A DNA stretch of 64,000 bases from Harmothoe impar (GCA_947462335.1 OX381709.1:81964622-82028621); one strand, 5' to 3'. Positions 52,893-64,000 are shown, numbered from the stretch's first letter. Notes: generated from the letters alone by a model not told the origin. Program-made: numbers and translations.

Positions 52893-53250
52893 CTGTAGGA
52901 AACAACAGACTTAACATCTGCTAGGAGAATGAGGTTCACGACACTCCGATCCTATTTCCGATATGCTAAGGCATTCCCGCCATGCACTATAGTAGGGCAG
53001 ACGAACGCTGTCTCCACGATTTTTCCCGCGCCAATTTATATCTCCGGCAGCGAAGCTGCTGGTATACTGTCAATCAACAGCGGATTCTGGCAGAGCGTTT
53101 CGCTGGCGTCTGCATAGCGTCTGCATGGCGTCTCCGCAGCAGCGCCGTCTAGTGTGAAACCAAGTAACCACTTTCTCTTTGGCGCCACCTTGTGGGGACT
53201 GAGGTATATCTGCTGGTATGCGGTGTGCGTGCCCCAACCCCGACCATCCA

Positions 53251-54849
53251 CACTGTGCCGACACCTATCAGGTAATTGCAATTACCCGATCCAACATGGC
53301 GGACTGTGAGTGTTTCTATTGTGAGCTAAAAGAGTTGATTACACTATATATAAGGGGCCTTGGAGGCTGTAAAGTTGTGTATTTGTAGTATGCACCAGCA
53401 GCTCCGCTGCCGGGGATAGTGGCGCGGGAAATTCGTGCAGCGTTCGTCTGACCTAGTACACTGCACTGTGGGAATGCCTCAGCCTATCGCAAATAGGCTC
53501 TGTAGTGTTGTAAAACTCATTCTCCTAGCAGATGTTTGGTCTCTTGTTTTCTACATTTGCACACAGAGAGTAGGGTGGAGAGTGAGCAGAAGAAATGCAT
53601 TCTTGGGTACGCTCCCGATTTCCCTGTTGTTGTTTAATCATGCTCTACCATGGGGACTTCCAATAATATAGTGACATGCTGTAGAATAGCTGTGAGGAGT
53701 GGATTTAGAATTGAAAGTACTAGGGCAATTGGATTGGTCCAAAACAACAAGTACTAGGGTAATTGTAGAGGAGGTACTAGGGTAATTGCACTTTCAGTGA
53801 AGGGGATCTCTGACCTGTATTATCACTTAATGGCTAATTAGGGCATTTATGTGACATGCATACATGATATTGATACTAATTGAGCAGTACACATTATGTA
53901 AAAGCAAAAAAGAACACCTCTAAGTGGACAGGTTGAAGAATATGACTACATTATAGGAATGGATGCCAGGTACTAGGGTAATTGTAAAATTGAGAAACTT
54001 GTTCCATGTACTAGGGTAATTGAGAATATTAGGTTGCAGAACCAAAACATCTTATACAAGAAAATAGAAATGTAAAAGACAAATATCCTCAACGGAGCTC
54101 CCTGATAGCTGTTGAGAGGGAGGAAAAATCAAATAATTGAGGGAGGGGGATCTTGACTGAAAAAAGAGTATTGTATTCCAATTTTTGACCCCCAGGATGG
54201 GGGGGAGTAAATGTTGACCATTTAGCCCCCCCCCCCCTGTTTAAAAATGAGCACTCCCTTAGTAATATTACAGGTCAGGTGGTGAAATTATTTACACCCC
54301 CCTCTAGAGTGTGCTGATTTTTTTGCACCCCCCCCCCCCACTTGCTGAAGGTGCCAAAAATGTTCATCCCCCCTTTGCACTATAGTAACACAGTGGCTTT
54401 TCAGCTAAACAGGGGCATATTTTTTACAACCCAACTGCTAATCCCACCATCCCACTGTAATTAATAACACTCCCTTATCCTAGTAGATTTCATACCAATC
54501 ATCCTTAGTAGTACTAAGTACTGTTCAGATCAATTACCTTAGTACTTTTCTGAACAATTACCCTAGTACTATCCTGTAGCTTTGGGAACAATTACCCTAG
54601 TACCACACCCACAATTACCCTAGTACCTAGATTTCTTTTCTGGCTGATTTCTATGTGATATCAGTAATTCCAGAGGTTCATCTCTTGCCTACGGAAGCAG
54701 ACACAGCCTAACTATGATCATACATATTTTCATGCATGGAAATACAGTATTTACTACAGAATTATCAGAAATGTGTTAGACATGGTTGACTAAGAGTCCG
54801 CCATGTTGGATCGGGTAATTGCAATTACCCGATAGGTGTCGGCACAGTG
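53251..54849. mobile_element. Candidate Transib/RAG-type TIR element, non-autonomous
   Basis: Ends form an inverted repeat of about 55 bases with one mismatch, starting CACTGTGCCGACACC and containing the palindrome GGGTAATTGCAATTACCC. Outer flanks are ATCCA on both sides (53246-53250, 54850-54854). CAC-starting ends with 5-bp duplications fit Transib/RAG elements. The interior has no transposase but repeats TACTAGGGTAATTG (53728 to 54020) and, in reverse, CAATTACCCTAGTA (54537-54630). It ends about 110 bases before the start codon of the host gene. Confidence 0.45.
54110..54480. mobile_element. Degraded TWA-type MITE fragments
   Basis: Two right-end-like termini (ATGAGCACTCCCTTA near 54246; TTAATAACACTCCCTTA near 54460) with C-runs before them, related to 10478-10799. 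Confidence 0.5.
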
Positions 54850-54957
54850 ATCCAGGCACCACATACACCCACAGGCCGACACCAGCGGAAAGTTGGATCT
54901 GGATCGTCAACAGGCAGCAAGGAGGGGCTGAGTTCTGACACGACAAACTGCAGGAAA

Positions 54958-57900
54958 ATGGCAGCAAACGCTTCCCACGGCCGCGGCCAAATGAGGCCTC
55001 ACAACGCTGGCCGAACGCCGTCCTTCGTCGTGGTCGGACTCATGATCGTGATCGCCATTTTAGGATTTAACTACTGGAATGTCTCCTCCAAAAACTCGAT
55101 GCTTGCTCGGGAGGTGAACGATAACCGCGACCGGATCCGAGTCGCCGCTGTCAAGAAACTGGCCATGGAGAAGAGAAACGATGCACTCATGCAGAAAATC
55201 CGTGACACCGACTCGGAATTAGAGAAACAGCGGACTGTGGGAGTGAAACATTTAGATGAGGTGGAGAATCTGAAGAGGCAAGTGGATACCAAAGTGGAGG
55301 AAGTCAGCTACCACAAGACGGAAAAGGAGCAAATGAAAGGAGAGCTGGTAAGTAAACACCCCTCGGAGCTCCCCCCCCCCCCCCCCCAGGGGTGGGACTG
55401 GTGGTAGGGGATGTGGCAGTCATGCTTGAGTTGCCATGTACTATAGGGCCTAGCCATTTAAAGTCTATATATACTGTACATGCTTTAAAAAGTAGGCCTA
55501 CTGGCACTGCTAGGCATATGTCTAGACATTTAAGCGAGTGTTCATTTATTAATTACAGGAGGGGGTGGTGGTTTTTTTTGGGGGGGGGGGGGTAAAAATT
55601 TCCGACCCCTCCTGAATTTAAGCCCCTTTTTAGCAAAAAAGCCTGCGCGTTACTATAGATCAAAGGGGGGGGGGGGCGAACATTTTTCGGAGCCTTCAGC
55701 GAGGGGTGGCGCGAAACATTCCACGCGCTCTCGAGGGGGGGGGGGGGGGGGGCATAAAAAAATTCGCCCCTCCGCGCGAAATCTCACCACCCCCGCCCTG
55801 TATTTAATAGATGAACACTCCCTAAATTTAAAGGATTTTTAAGGGTGGGTGGTGGGTTTGTTACTATTAGTATGTAGGGGAGGGGGGTAAAAAATTCAAC
55901 CCTTCTTGAGAGGGGGGCAAAAGAATAACTGACCCCTCCTGAGCAGTTCCGGGGGGGGGGGGCAGTGGGGTCGAAAATTTTGGCTCTTTGGGCAGAGGGA
56001 GGTGAATTATTCTGCGCCCCGGAGGCTGGAGGGGGGGGGGGGGCGTAAAACATATTTCTGCCTATATTTCCCCCCCCCCCCCCGTTATTTATTAATGAGG
56101 CCAAAAAAAAAAAAGAAGTTGTGTTCAGGTAACATGGCCCAAAAAAAATAGGGTAGGTAGGTCGATTTTTTCTTTTTTTTTTTACCAATTCTTTTTTAAG
56201 GATTTTGAGACAAAATTCCTCCCATTTTCCTATAATTTCCGGAAAAAATATATAATTTTCGGGAAAAATTTATTTCAGTTAAAAAAAAGTGTTTTTTGGT
56301 AGACAAAAAACACAAAAATGCCTTAAAAAAAGAAAAAAATTGGGAAGGGCCAAAAAACTAGGGTCGATAGGGATACCTGAACACTACTATCTAGACTTAT
56401 AGTACCATAGGCCTATGTCATTTCTAATCATGGCCTATGTGTGGTTTATAGGGAAAATCAACTGCATACAAAATTTAGTACCTTACTAGTCTATCCTAGT
56501 CTAGGGAAATTAAAAAAAACTTGTGACTATAGATAGATATTGTAGATAGCTTGGCTAAAGTCTGGAGAGGAGTGGCCTTAAAAAAATACGACCTTTCCTG
56601 AGGGGGGGGGGCGGGTGGAGTGTAAGAAAGATCCGACTCCTCTTTGGGGAGGCCAGAATTACGATACTTATAGCTCAAAGGGGGGGAGGGGTTGAACAAA
56701 AGGATGTAACTAAGAAACTATTGTAACTACCGTAAATTCCCGCGTATAACCCGCGTGTTATACGCGAACCAAACCTCCAGTGCGGGTTATACAATATTCT
56801 CAAAGTCTAGGTGGGGGTAATACGAGGGTTTTTATAACTATAGTACAGCACTAAAACGGCGATTTTCAGACACCAAATGCTGGTTATATGATTCTCTCAA
56901 AGTCGGGGTGCGGGTTATACGCGAGGTGCGGGTTATACGCGGGAATTTACGGTAACAGACTATTATCTTAACCGTATCGTAAAATGCAGATAATATAGAT
57001 CAAGTACCGGTAGGGTATTGTTACCCGTATTTAAACCATATAAGAATACATCCAATTGATAAGAAATGACATAGGCCTATGGTACTATAAGTCTAGATTT
57101 ATCTGGTTTGTCCCATCCGTAACGATTCAAATGCCGTGAAATGGCCATCAAATGAAACGAGTCAGTGTATCGTACTACCGGTAATCAATGGCCTTTACAT
57201 TTACTGTAGATCTATAAAGTGTCTGCCTCACTGCATATACCTAGGGTACCGGTCAGATTCTTTTGATTAAAAATTTATTTATTTATTTATCTTTTTTGGA
57301 GGGGGGGGGGGGGAGTAATAGTGATTAAGGTGTCCAGCTCATAGATATATTAAGATCGATTGTAAAATATGATGGACAAGCCTTGGGAATGGATGGATAA
57401 CCCAGTGCAATATACGTAGACAAAAAGAAGAAAAAAGTATTATTAAAGTGAAAATCTTATGATAGAGATAAAGGGAAAGGTAGGGGGTACCCTCTCCTAC
57501 CCCCTACAGTGTAGGAGGCACAGGGTTAGTAGAGAAGCAGTGAAGCGGCACTCTCCTCCTGTTGTTGACCTGTTGTCATGGTTCTATTGATCTCCACCTC
57601 TCTGAGGTTTCAGCACGTTTCACTGACCCGTGCATGGACCCCACACCAAGGAAGTGTTCATTTATTACTTACAAGGGGGGTGGTGAGATTTTGCGCGGAG
57701 GGGCGAATTTTCTTTACGCCCCCCCTTGAGAGCGCGTGGAAGGTTTCGCGCCCCCCCCCCCCCTCACCAAAGGCGGCGAAAGTTTTTCGCCCCCCCCCTT
57801 TGAACTATAGTAACGGGCGTTTTTTTTTTGCTAAAAAGGGGCTTCGGAGAGGTCGGAAATTGTTACGCCCCCCCCCTGTAAATAATATATGAACACTCCC

Positions 57901-60900
57901 TAACCCTTTATGTGGTGAATACCGTAAAACCTCGCGTATAGGCCGCGGCTAGTACGCAAATCAGATCGCTGGTGCGGCTTATAGGATCGGCCGAGAGTCA
58001 GGGTGCGGCTTATACATTTTTTTACAAGGGTTTTGCTACTATAGTACAGTACTAAAAGTTACCATAATCAGATGGCTGGTGAGGCTTATAGGATCGCCAC
58101 AAAGTCTAGGTGCGGCTAATACGCGAGTTAGATTTATATGCGAGGTTTTACAGTAGAGCTTTAATGCATTATACCCTTTGACGTCATGACGCATGAATGC
58201 AGGCCTGGGGAGTAGCATGCCAATGTCGCCTCTATGCATCATACTGACCCAACATGGTTGGTACACTCCCGAAGGGTCGGCATGATGCATGAATGCAGGC
58301 CTGGCGAGTAGACAAAATACGGTCAATCCCCACCTTTTAATAAGACAGATATTTTGGGACATGTTTTAGTTTTAAAAAGACAGATTTTTCACCCAAAGTA
58401 GGGCGTGGTTTTATAGGTGAGGTTTTTACGGTAGTCTCTGATCCGTCTGATCAAGCCCAAAGCCCCTAGTACTATTGTGGCACACCACTGGTAAATGGTA
58501 ATAGTCAGATTAAGCGATCAGATTTTTCCTGTTCGGAGTATGATGATTAAAGACCGTGAGGAAAGTCGGGCAGGTTTGAATTTACTATAATACATCACAG
58601 ACCAGGTGGTAGATGTATGGAGCAGGGTAAGGGATTAGCACCGTTTAACCCGTTAAGGACGACATGTCGCTAAAAGACATTTGTAGTCATGATACATGAA
58701 TGCAGCCCTGGCGAGTAACTCGCCGGAGCTGCATTGGTCCGTCAGGAGTGTCTAAACCCCGTAGAGTTGGCATGATGCTTGAATGCAGCCCTAGCGAGTT
58801 ACTCGCCAGGGCTGTATTTATGCATTATGACGACCAAGGGCATGATACATTATTCCATTATACCGCCCTTAAAGGGTCCAGAACTCCTCTCACCCCTCCC
58901 ACCTTACTCACTGTTGTGGATATCGTCATGGTGATTGGACGTATTGGGTCGGCATTGAACTAGTATTAGGGAGTGTTCATTTGTTACACACGAGGGGGGG
59001 TTGGGGGGGTGGAAAAAATTCTAACCCCTCTTGAGGAGGGGGCCTAAAACAGTATGACCATTTCTAGTGAAAAAGTGAGTGCGTTACTATAGTCTAGAGT
59101 GGGGGGGGGGATGGGTGGTGGGAGGCGTAAAAAATGTTTGATGAGATTCCACCCCCGCACCCCCCTGTAATTAATAAATGAGCACTCCCGTAGTTAGACC
59201 CACTATCCTAATACCAGCTACCCCGTAAGTATCGAACCAAGGGGGTTGGGAAACAGTGATGCCAGTGTACCTAATAAAGAGGGAAAACCAAGTATAACAC
59301 ATATTGCATTTAATAGTAGAACGCTCACTAGCACAAGCTAATTAATGTTTTTAAAACTCTTATTATTTAAACACCGAGAACACAGACATTTCTCTTAAAG
59401 TAAGACTAGGTGCGGGTTGTATAAAAGACTTTGAAAATTATCTTTTGGCTGCTACAGTCAAGTTTTGTCTAGAAGCGGCAGCTTGAACGCTACTGTAAAC
59501 GTATATATTTTCGCGCAGGACATATTTTCGCGGATTTTAAAATCCAGAGCGAAAATTTATCCAATAAAGCTCAAGTACCACCACCTATCAAAATCCGCAA
59601 ATTATATCCCAGCGAAATTGTACTTTTTAGCAAATCCGCGAAAATTTATACCAACGAAAATATCTAGGTTTACAGTAATCAGAAGCACCTTTTATTTGAT
59701 GCCAAACATGCCTGTGCGGATATAGGGTGCGGCTTACATGAGATTACTCTTTAGAAGTATACTACAGTGTCTAAGTTGTCATAATCACACCTCCTGTTCA
59801 GGTTATAGGATTATCTAAAGTGGGGGGTGCCGCTTTAATATGAGGGTTCGGCTTGTAGGCCGATGCGAGACTTAATGGAATATAGGGTGTGGCTTTAATA
59901 TACAAGGGTTTTTAGACATATATTACATTACTAAAATAGCTATGATAAAAGCCCAAATTCGGCTCATAGGATGCTCCCAAGTTACCGAGCAATCACTTTT
60001 TAACAACAGAGGGGGGGGGGGGGTCATTTTCCTACGGAGCGCACAGAATTCTTTTCACCTTGTTCTGTAGAGGGGTCGACATTTTTTACAGCGCCTGGCA
60101 GATTGAAAATCAGTGAAAGCGCGGGCCCTTGGAAGCATAATACTGCAAGGCTTTATATTAAAAAGCAAGTGAAATTCTTTTGCCCCCGTCCTGTTGTTAA
60201 AAAATGATAAGTCCCTTGGGGGGGGGGGGGGCTTTTATACGAGGGTGCAGCTTCTACACGAGACTTCATAGTATGAAATATGAAGTATGCAAGATACTAC
60301 AGTGACATTTTCATCTTTTTTGCCACGTTTTCTGCCCTGCTGCCTGTGGCATCTAAGCATTGTCCCGAATAGTATTGAGTCATTGAGTATGTATAATGAT
60401 AAAAGAGGTCCCTGCCATACGATCAATATATCTTATATTTACCACACACTGAATAGGAGTCTAAATAGCAGTCTGATGTGTTTCCCTTGAGATGGTACCG
60501 TAAATACCCACTTGAATAGCGTCTGCAGGGTATGTATTATTCTCAGTCTTTTTGTAATACAAGTTATATTTAGAAGTATGATACAGTATTAGGGGGCCAT
60601 GATTAGACCCCAGGTGCGGGTTACAGGGTGTTCTCAAACTGTAGGTGCCAGTTATACTTAGAATACTTAGAACTTAGAATACCGTATTCGACGTAATAAG
60701 CGCACAGTGCGCTTAAAAAATGATTGTGGACACCTTTTAGTAGTTAAGAGTTTAATTGGGTCAAAAATTGAGATATTTTTGGTTATTTACAGTAAAGAAA
60801 TCGGTCAAAAACGGTGTGTGTGGGCTTATTAGGGGGTGTGCGCTTATTGCGTCGAATACGGTAGTTCTAAATATACATATACAGTAAAACCTCACGGATA

Positions 60901-63852
60901 AGTCGTGGCTAGTACGCGAGTCAGATCGCTGCTGTGGCTTATAAAATCGGCACACAGTGTGGGTGCGGCTTATACGCGAGGTTTTAGTTATACTACAGTA
61001 CTAAACTCGTCATAATCAGACCCCCTGTGCGGCTTATAGGATTCTCCTATTTTAAAGTTAGGGGGCGGTTAGACTTATACCCGAGGTTTTGCAGTATGTA
61101 GGATTACATGTCACTTACCGGGTAGAAAACATTTGAAAGTCCTGTTGACTCTGGATTTGCCTAAGCAGATTGAATGATGTAATATATTCCCCACCTGGGC
61201 CAAGACAATACAAGTCCTAGAACTAACCCAGTAATTCAATTCAGTTAACCTTTTAAGGACACATGTCGCTAAAAGCTGTCATTTGTCGGCATGATGCACC
61301 AATGCAGCCCCAGTGAGTAGCTCAACAGTGCTGCATTGATGCATCATGACGACAAAGGGCATGATGCACTATTAATACATACATGCATTTATGCCGTCCT
61401 TAAAGACCTTTAACCCTTTAAGGACGGCATAATACCTTAATGCATCATGCCCTTGGTCGTCATGATGCATGAATGCAGCCCTGGCGCGTAACTTGCTAGT
61501 GCTGCATTCATGCATCATGGGCTGAGAGACTCGTGAAAGGTCGGCATGATGCACGAATGCAGCACCGGCTAGTTACTCGCCGGAGGTGCATTGGTGACGA
61601 CAAATGTCAACGGTTCTATTTTTAAATGTTGATATTCCAGTTTGGCACAGCATGAACAGCACACTATGTAATTCTGTATTTTGAATGTTGTCAAAAACAA
61701 AACAAAAACTTTAATTCCCACTTTGTGTTTTTCAGGACCAGTGTAAACAGGATAAGAGTGACCAGCAGAGTATAGCAGCGCAGGCAAAACGTGAGTTACC
61801 ATTAATATGTATGGTTCATATAGTTTGAAGTTAGTAAATCTGGGAGATTAAACCTTCTTTACATTTTTTTTTTGATTTGAGATGGTACAAAGTACTAATC
61901 GCGTTTATTCAGGTAGCTCCACAAGGTTACATGTGTTCTCCCTACCGAACAAATACTAGCTTGGTGGGCAGGGATCCATTTCTCTGTCAGCAAAAAGTAG
62001 GAAATGTTCCTATATATTATCGAGAATTCTTTGATGGCAAACTAATTTAATTGAATAAAAAAAACACGGGTGTAGATAAGAATTCCAACAAAAGTTTAAA
62101 TTTTCCAATATACCAGCAAATCTTGCAGCAATCCAGTGAAAAATATAATAAGATTAACGCAAAACATTCAAATTTCTCCCCCCCCCCCTCACAAAGAGAA
62201 AAAAAAACATCTCAAGATTCGACTTTTATATCTTTTGAAAATCATAATAAAAAAAGGGTTTGGGTTGGCCTTGTTTTGCTAGTAAGGCCAAATAAAAGAA
62301 AGGTGTATTTCAGGTTACCCAACCTTACCTAGCAACATTGGGCCGACCCTAGACATTTTTAACCAATTTTGAGAAAATATTTGGGGCTATTTCAGAGTCA
62401 ATTTGATAGTCCACCATTCAATGCCATTGTTTGCGACACAGTGCTGAAGTTTGAGAGTCAACTCTTGGGGGTTTTTCAGGCCAAAGTAAAAGAGAAAGGA
62501 AAAAAAGAAAGAAAAAAATCCGACCTACCCTACCTAGATTTTCAGACTATTTAACCTGAAACCCACCTTTTACTTTTTTGGCCTAATGTAAGCTTGATGT
62601 GCTGCCCTTGTAGGGGAGAAGGAAGACTGTGACATCAAACTGAGGGCAACAGAAGAGAAGTGTAACCAGGCTGCGGTACCACAACAAGCGTGAGTAAAGC
62701 AAGTTTAATTAAAGTGGGTATATCCGATTTTCGCCAAATTCTAAAGCCTACATAAATGTGTTCCAAATACTGTAAAAGTGTATTATTTATGGGTTGGAGT
62801 ACATTAAAATGGTCCCATGGGGTCTAACCATTGTCTTTTCTAGTTTTTTTACAATGGCGCATTAAAATCGTGCACAATTGTATTTTAAAATGTCCATATT
62901 TTAGGAAATCAAATCAAATTTGGACAATATCGGTGGAAGTCCAGGGGAATTGAGTAGATAGGAAGTTAAGTATGATATTTGGGAACATCCTGACTCATTA
63001 TTAGGGGAAAAAAATCATTTGTCCCACACATCGGATATACTCACTTTAACCTTTTAAGCACGTATGTCGCTAAAAGATGACATTTGTCATCATGATGCAC
63101 CAATGCAGCCCCGGCAAGTAACTCGCTGGTGCTGCATTGGTGCAACATGCCCACCCTCCGGCAGTATAGAAACACCATAGAGTTGGTATTATGCTTGAAT
63201 ACAGCCGTGCCGTGTTATTCGCCAGGGCTGCATTCATTCATCAAGACGACCAAGGGCATGATGCATTAAGGCATCATGCCGCCCTTAATACTAGTATAAT
63301 GTTTTAATGCATTATGCCCTTCTGTTGTCATGACGCATGTAGTACCATATTCAACGTAATAAGCGCCCTGGGCACTTAATATGTAATATTGTGTCATTTA
63401 GTACTTCTCTTTAAAAAATAAAAGTTCAACCGACTCGAGAAATCGTAAAAATATGGACCTTTTCTAATCTAAAAAAGCCCCAAAAGGTACCGTAAAACCC
63501 CTTCTATTGGGCTACTTATAACCCCCAATTTGAAAAGAAAATTCGGCCTATATAAAAAAAAAGGTTTGAAAATCGTTTTCTTCTTAACCTCATGTATTAA
63601 ACCCCGCCTATAAGCTGAATCCCCAATTCGAGAGAAAAGAAATTGGCTCTTAGAAATTAAAAAAACGCTGAAAAAATATGTGTTATAGGAGGGGTTTTAC
63701 GGTATATGCTTTTTGTGTTGCAGCTGCACGAAGCTGATAGACAGTGAGCGTGTGCGTATACTGACGGCCATCTACACGGCGCTGGGGGTCAACGCCATCA
63801 ACACTCTGCAGCAGGCCGGAGTCAACACCCAGGGGCTCATCCAGGGCTCCCA
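54958..63852 (+). CDS. GOLM1/CASC4-like Golgi type II membrane protein, exons 1-4, continues past the window
   Basis: Coding exons: 54958-55347, 61736-61790, 62614-62689, 63724-63852, all with AG/GT borders and phases that join in one frame. ATG 54958 gives a short basic cytosolic tail, one membrane segment (FVVVGLMIVIAILGFNYW, about residues 22-39) and a long luminal coiled coil. ILGFNYW after the hydrophobic core and the charged heptads are the signature of GOLM1 and CASC4/GOLM2, cis-Golgi proteins of uncertain role. Exon 1 alone holds the tail, anchor and first coiled coil. Exon 4 (RILTAIYTALGVNAINTLQQ) extends beyond the usual vertebrate coiled coil. The ORF is open upstream of the ATG but without another ATG in good context. 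Intron 1 is 6.4 kb. The C-terminus is not in the window. Confidence 0.8.
55534..55822. mobile_element. TWA-flanked MITE (copy 2), intron 1
   Basis: TAA on both sides; ends GCGAGTGTTCATTTATTAAT and ATGAACACTCCC. Confidence 0.7.
55823..56100. repeat. G-rich hairpin repeat, intron 1
   Basis: G-runs and C-runs similar to the interior of the TWA MITEs, but ends are not intact. Confidence 0.4.
56118..56386. mobile_element. MITE with GTGTTCAGGTA ends, intron 1
   Basis: GTGTTCAGGTAAC at the left and GGATACCTGAACAC at the right, with inner CCC(T)A(C/G)GTCG blocks. Related to the GGCC-ended family at 62285. Confidence 0.5.
56728..56954. mobile_element. TA-flanked MITE, CCGTAAA family, intron 1
   Basis: TA-CCGTAAATTCCCGCGTATA at the left is mirrored by TATACGCGGGAATTTACGG-TA at the right. 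A TA duplication suggests Tc1/mariner. Confidence 0.8.
57650..57900. mobile_element. TWA-flanked MITE (copy 3), intron 1
   Basis: Ends GGAAGTGTTCATTTATTA and ATGAACACTCCC, then TAA. Confidence 0.7.
57920..58155. mobile_element. TA-flanked MITE, CCGTAAA family (second), intron 1
   Basis: TACCGTAAAACCTCGCGTAT at the left; ATGCGAGGTTTTACAGTA at the right. Confidence 0.7.
58648..58876. repeat. Double-hairpin repeat, intron 1
   Basis: Outer CCGTTAAGGACGACAT and CCGCCCTTAAAGG; inside, two hairpins of the type GCAGCCCTGGCGAGTAACTC facing GCCGGAGCTGC. Copies at 61249, 61408 and 63050; fragments near 58160-58330. Confidence 0.65.
58969..59189. mobile_element. TWA-flanked MITE (copy 4), intron 1
   Basis: TTA then GGGAGTGTTCATTTGTTA; right end AAATGAGCACTCCC then GTA. 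Confidence 0.7.
59491..59677. mobile_element. Palindromic MITE, CTGTAAAC ends, intron 1
   Basis: TA-CTGTAAACGTATATATTT to ATATCTAGGTTTACAG-TA; inner complementary blocks with CGCGGATTTT and AAATCCGCG. Likely Tc1/mariner-type. Confidence 0.7.
59678..60679. other. Intron 1 stretch with no gene
   Basis: Degraded relatives of the CCGTAAA MITE family (GTGCGGCTTATAC-like motifs) and G-runs near 60011 and 60220; nothing coding. Confidence 0.4.
60680..60863. mobile_element. TA-flanked MITE, CCGTATTCGACG ends, intron 1
   Basis: TACCGTATTCGACGTAATAA at the left, TTATTGCGTCGAATACGGTA at the right. A half copy appears near 63352-63380. Confidence 0.75.
60880..61096. mobile_element. TA-flanked MITE, CCGTAAA family (third), intron 1
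   Basis: TACAGTAAAACCTCACGGAT to CCGAGGTTTTGCAGTA, with inner GCGGCTTATACGCGAGG. Confidence 0.6.
61249..61610. repeat. Two double-hairpin repeats in opposite orientation, intron 1
   Basis: Related to 58648-58876; the boundary between the two lies near 61405, with CCTTTAAGGACGGCAT and TGCCGTCCTTAAAG ends. Confidence 0.6.
62285..62583. mobile_element. MITE with GGCCAAA ends, intron 2
   Basis: GGCCAAATAAAAGAAAGGTG and TTTCAGGTTACCC at the left; TTTAACCTGAAACCCACC and CTTTTTTGGCC at the right. Ends 30 bases before exon 3. Confidence 0.7.
62709..63049. mobile_element. MITE with TTAAAGTG ends, intron 3
   Basis: TTAAAGTGGGTATATCCGAT at the left and ATCGGATATACTCACTTTAA at the right. Begins 19 bases after the exon 3 donor. 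Confidence 0.75.
63050..63288. repeat. Double-hairpin repeat, intron 3
   Basis: Starts at the last base of the previous MITE; same hairpins as 58648-58876. Confidence 0.6.
63488..63704. mobile_element. TA-flanked MITE, CCGTAAAACCCC ends, intron 3
   Basis: TACCGTAAAACCCCTTCTAT at the left; AGGAGGGGTTTTACGGTA at the right. It ends 19 bases before exon 4. Confidence 0.75.
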
Positions 63853-64000
63853 GTAAGTACAACACTAGGCCAGACCCAAAAAGAAAGTTAGTCAATGGAT
63901 TTCGCTCACCTAATTTTTCGGAAATGACTTCTTTTAAAAAAAAAAAATTGTCAATGTATTTTACTCACCTCATCTTTTTTTCACAAAAACTGAAGTGTTT

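Larger units (their letters stand above)
42191..52904 (-). mobile_element. 5'-truncated LINE remnant, split by Polinton copy 2
   Basis: Minus strand: coding fragment 52338-52892, then a 3' UTR (52337-51465 and, beyond the Polinton, 42448-42250), ending in a (CATTGT)n tail read on the plus strand as AATGAC repeats at 42199-42255. Short direct-repeat-like CTGT/TACTGT flanks its insertion into the MITE. The TA-rich run near 51840-51960 is within the 3' UTR. Confidence 0.55.
42130..53633. mobile_element. TTAA-flanked palindromic MITE, split by a LINE and Polinton copy 2
   Basis: The left end ACAACAACAGGGAAATCGGG (42130) and right end CGATTTCCCTGTTGTTGT (to 53633) are inverted and both are flanked by TTAA. 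Arms continue on the inner side of the insertion: 52905-53060 pairs with 53390-53545 (CATCTGCTAGGAGAATGAG, CAGACGAACGCTG, CGGCAGCG). TTAA duplication fits piggyBac or Kolobok type elements. The candidate at 53251-54849 overlaps it in a way simple nesting does not explain. Confidence 0.5.

Overview
This window is animal nuclear DNA, most likely from a marine invertebrate; I cannot name the phylum. Evidence: one spliced gene with GT-AG introns, metazoan LTR retrotransposons, Polinton/Maverick-type elements, many MITEs and no bacterial-style operon. Almost everything left of 54.9 kb is mobile DNA, much of it nested.

Layout. (1) 1-10175: the 3' part of a Ty3/gypsy element with the end of gag, a textbook -1 frameshift signal, a full pol, then an unusual extra 1071-codon gene with its own TATA box and poly(A) signal, then a 3' LTR. 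(2) 10.2-12.3 kb: MITE debris. (3) 12337-21801 and 42449-51464: two closely similar ~9 kb elements with long terminal inverted repeats (5'-AGT...ACT-3') and perfect 6-bp target duplications (CATGTA, TTTGTA). These are Polinton-type ends, but the elements carry only three genes: a protein-primed family-B DNA polymerase, a low-complexity protein ending in two PC4-like (ssDNA-binding) domains, and a protein made of two death-domain-like repeats. No integrase, packaging ATPase, protease or capsid gene is visible. Copy 1 has a stop codon in its polymerase; copy 2 is open. (4) 23.8-39.6 kb: three short-LTR non-autonomous elements (A, B, C) whose primer sites match the middle of initiator tRNA-Met, as in copia. 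B contains C, a decayed DNA transposon with a fossil gene, and D, a near-intact LTR element that encodes only gag and protease. Target duplications allow the nesting to be read. (5) 40.2-41.2 kb: a foldback element. (6) 42.1-54.8 kb: a TTAA-flanked MITE broken by a LINE remnant, itself broken by Polinton copy 2; then a TIR element with 5-bp target duplications lying against the host gene. (7) 54958 to the right edge: the first four exons of a GOLM1/CASC4-like Golgi membrane protein gene, with introns packed with MITEs that reach within 20-30 bases of splice sites.

The most interesting object is the reduced Polinton-like element. Its products suggest a self-replicating DNA (polymerase plus ssDNA-binding protein) that also carries a host cell-death-signalling fold. 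Its terminal repeats hold dense arrays of motifs resembling host ETS, E-box, CRE and CCAAT promoter sites. It would need an integrase in trans. Several proposed starts differ from the longest open frame because that frame begins at a non-ATG codon.
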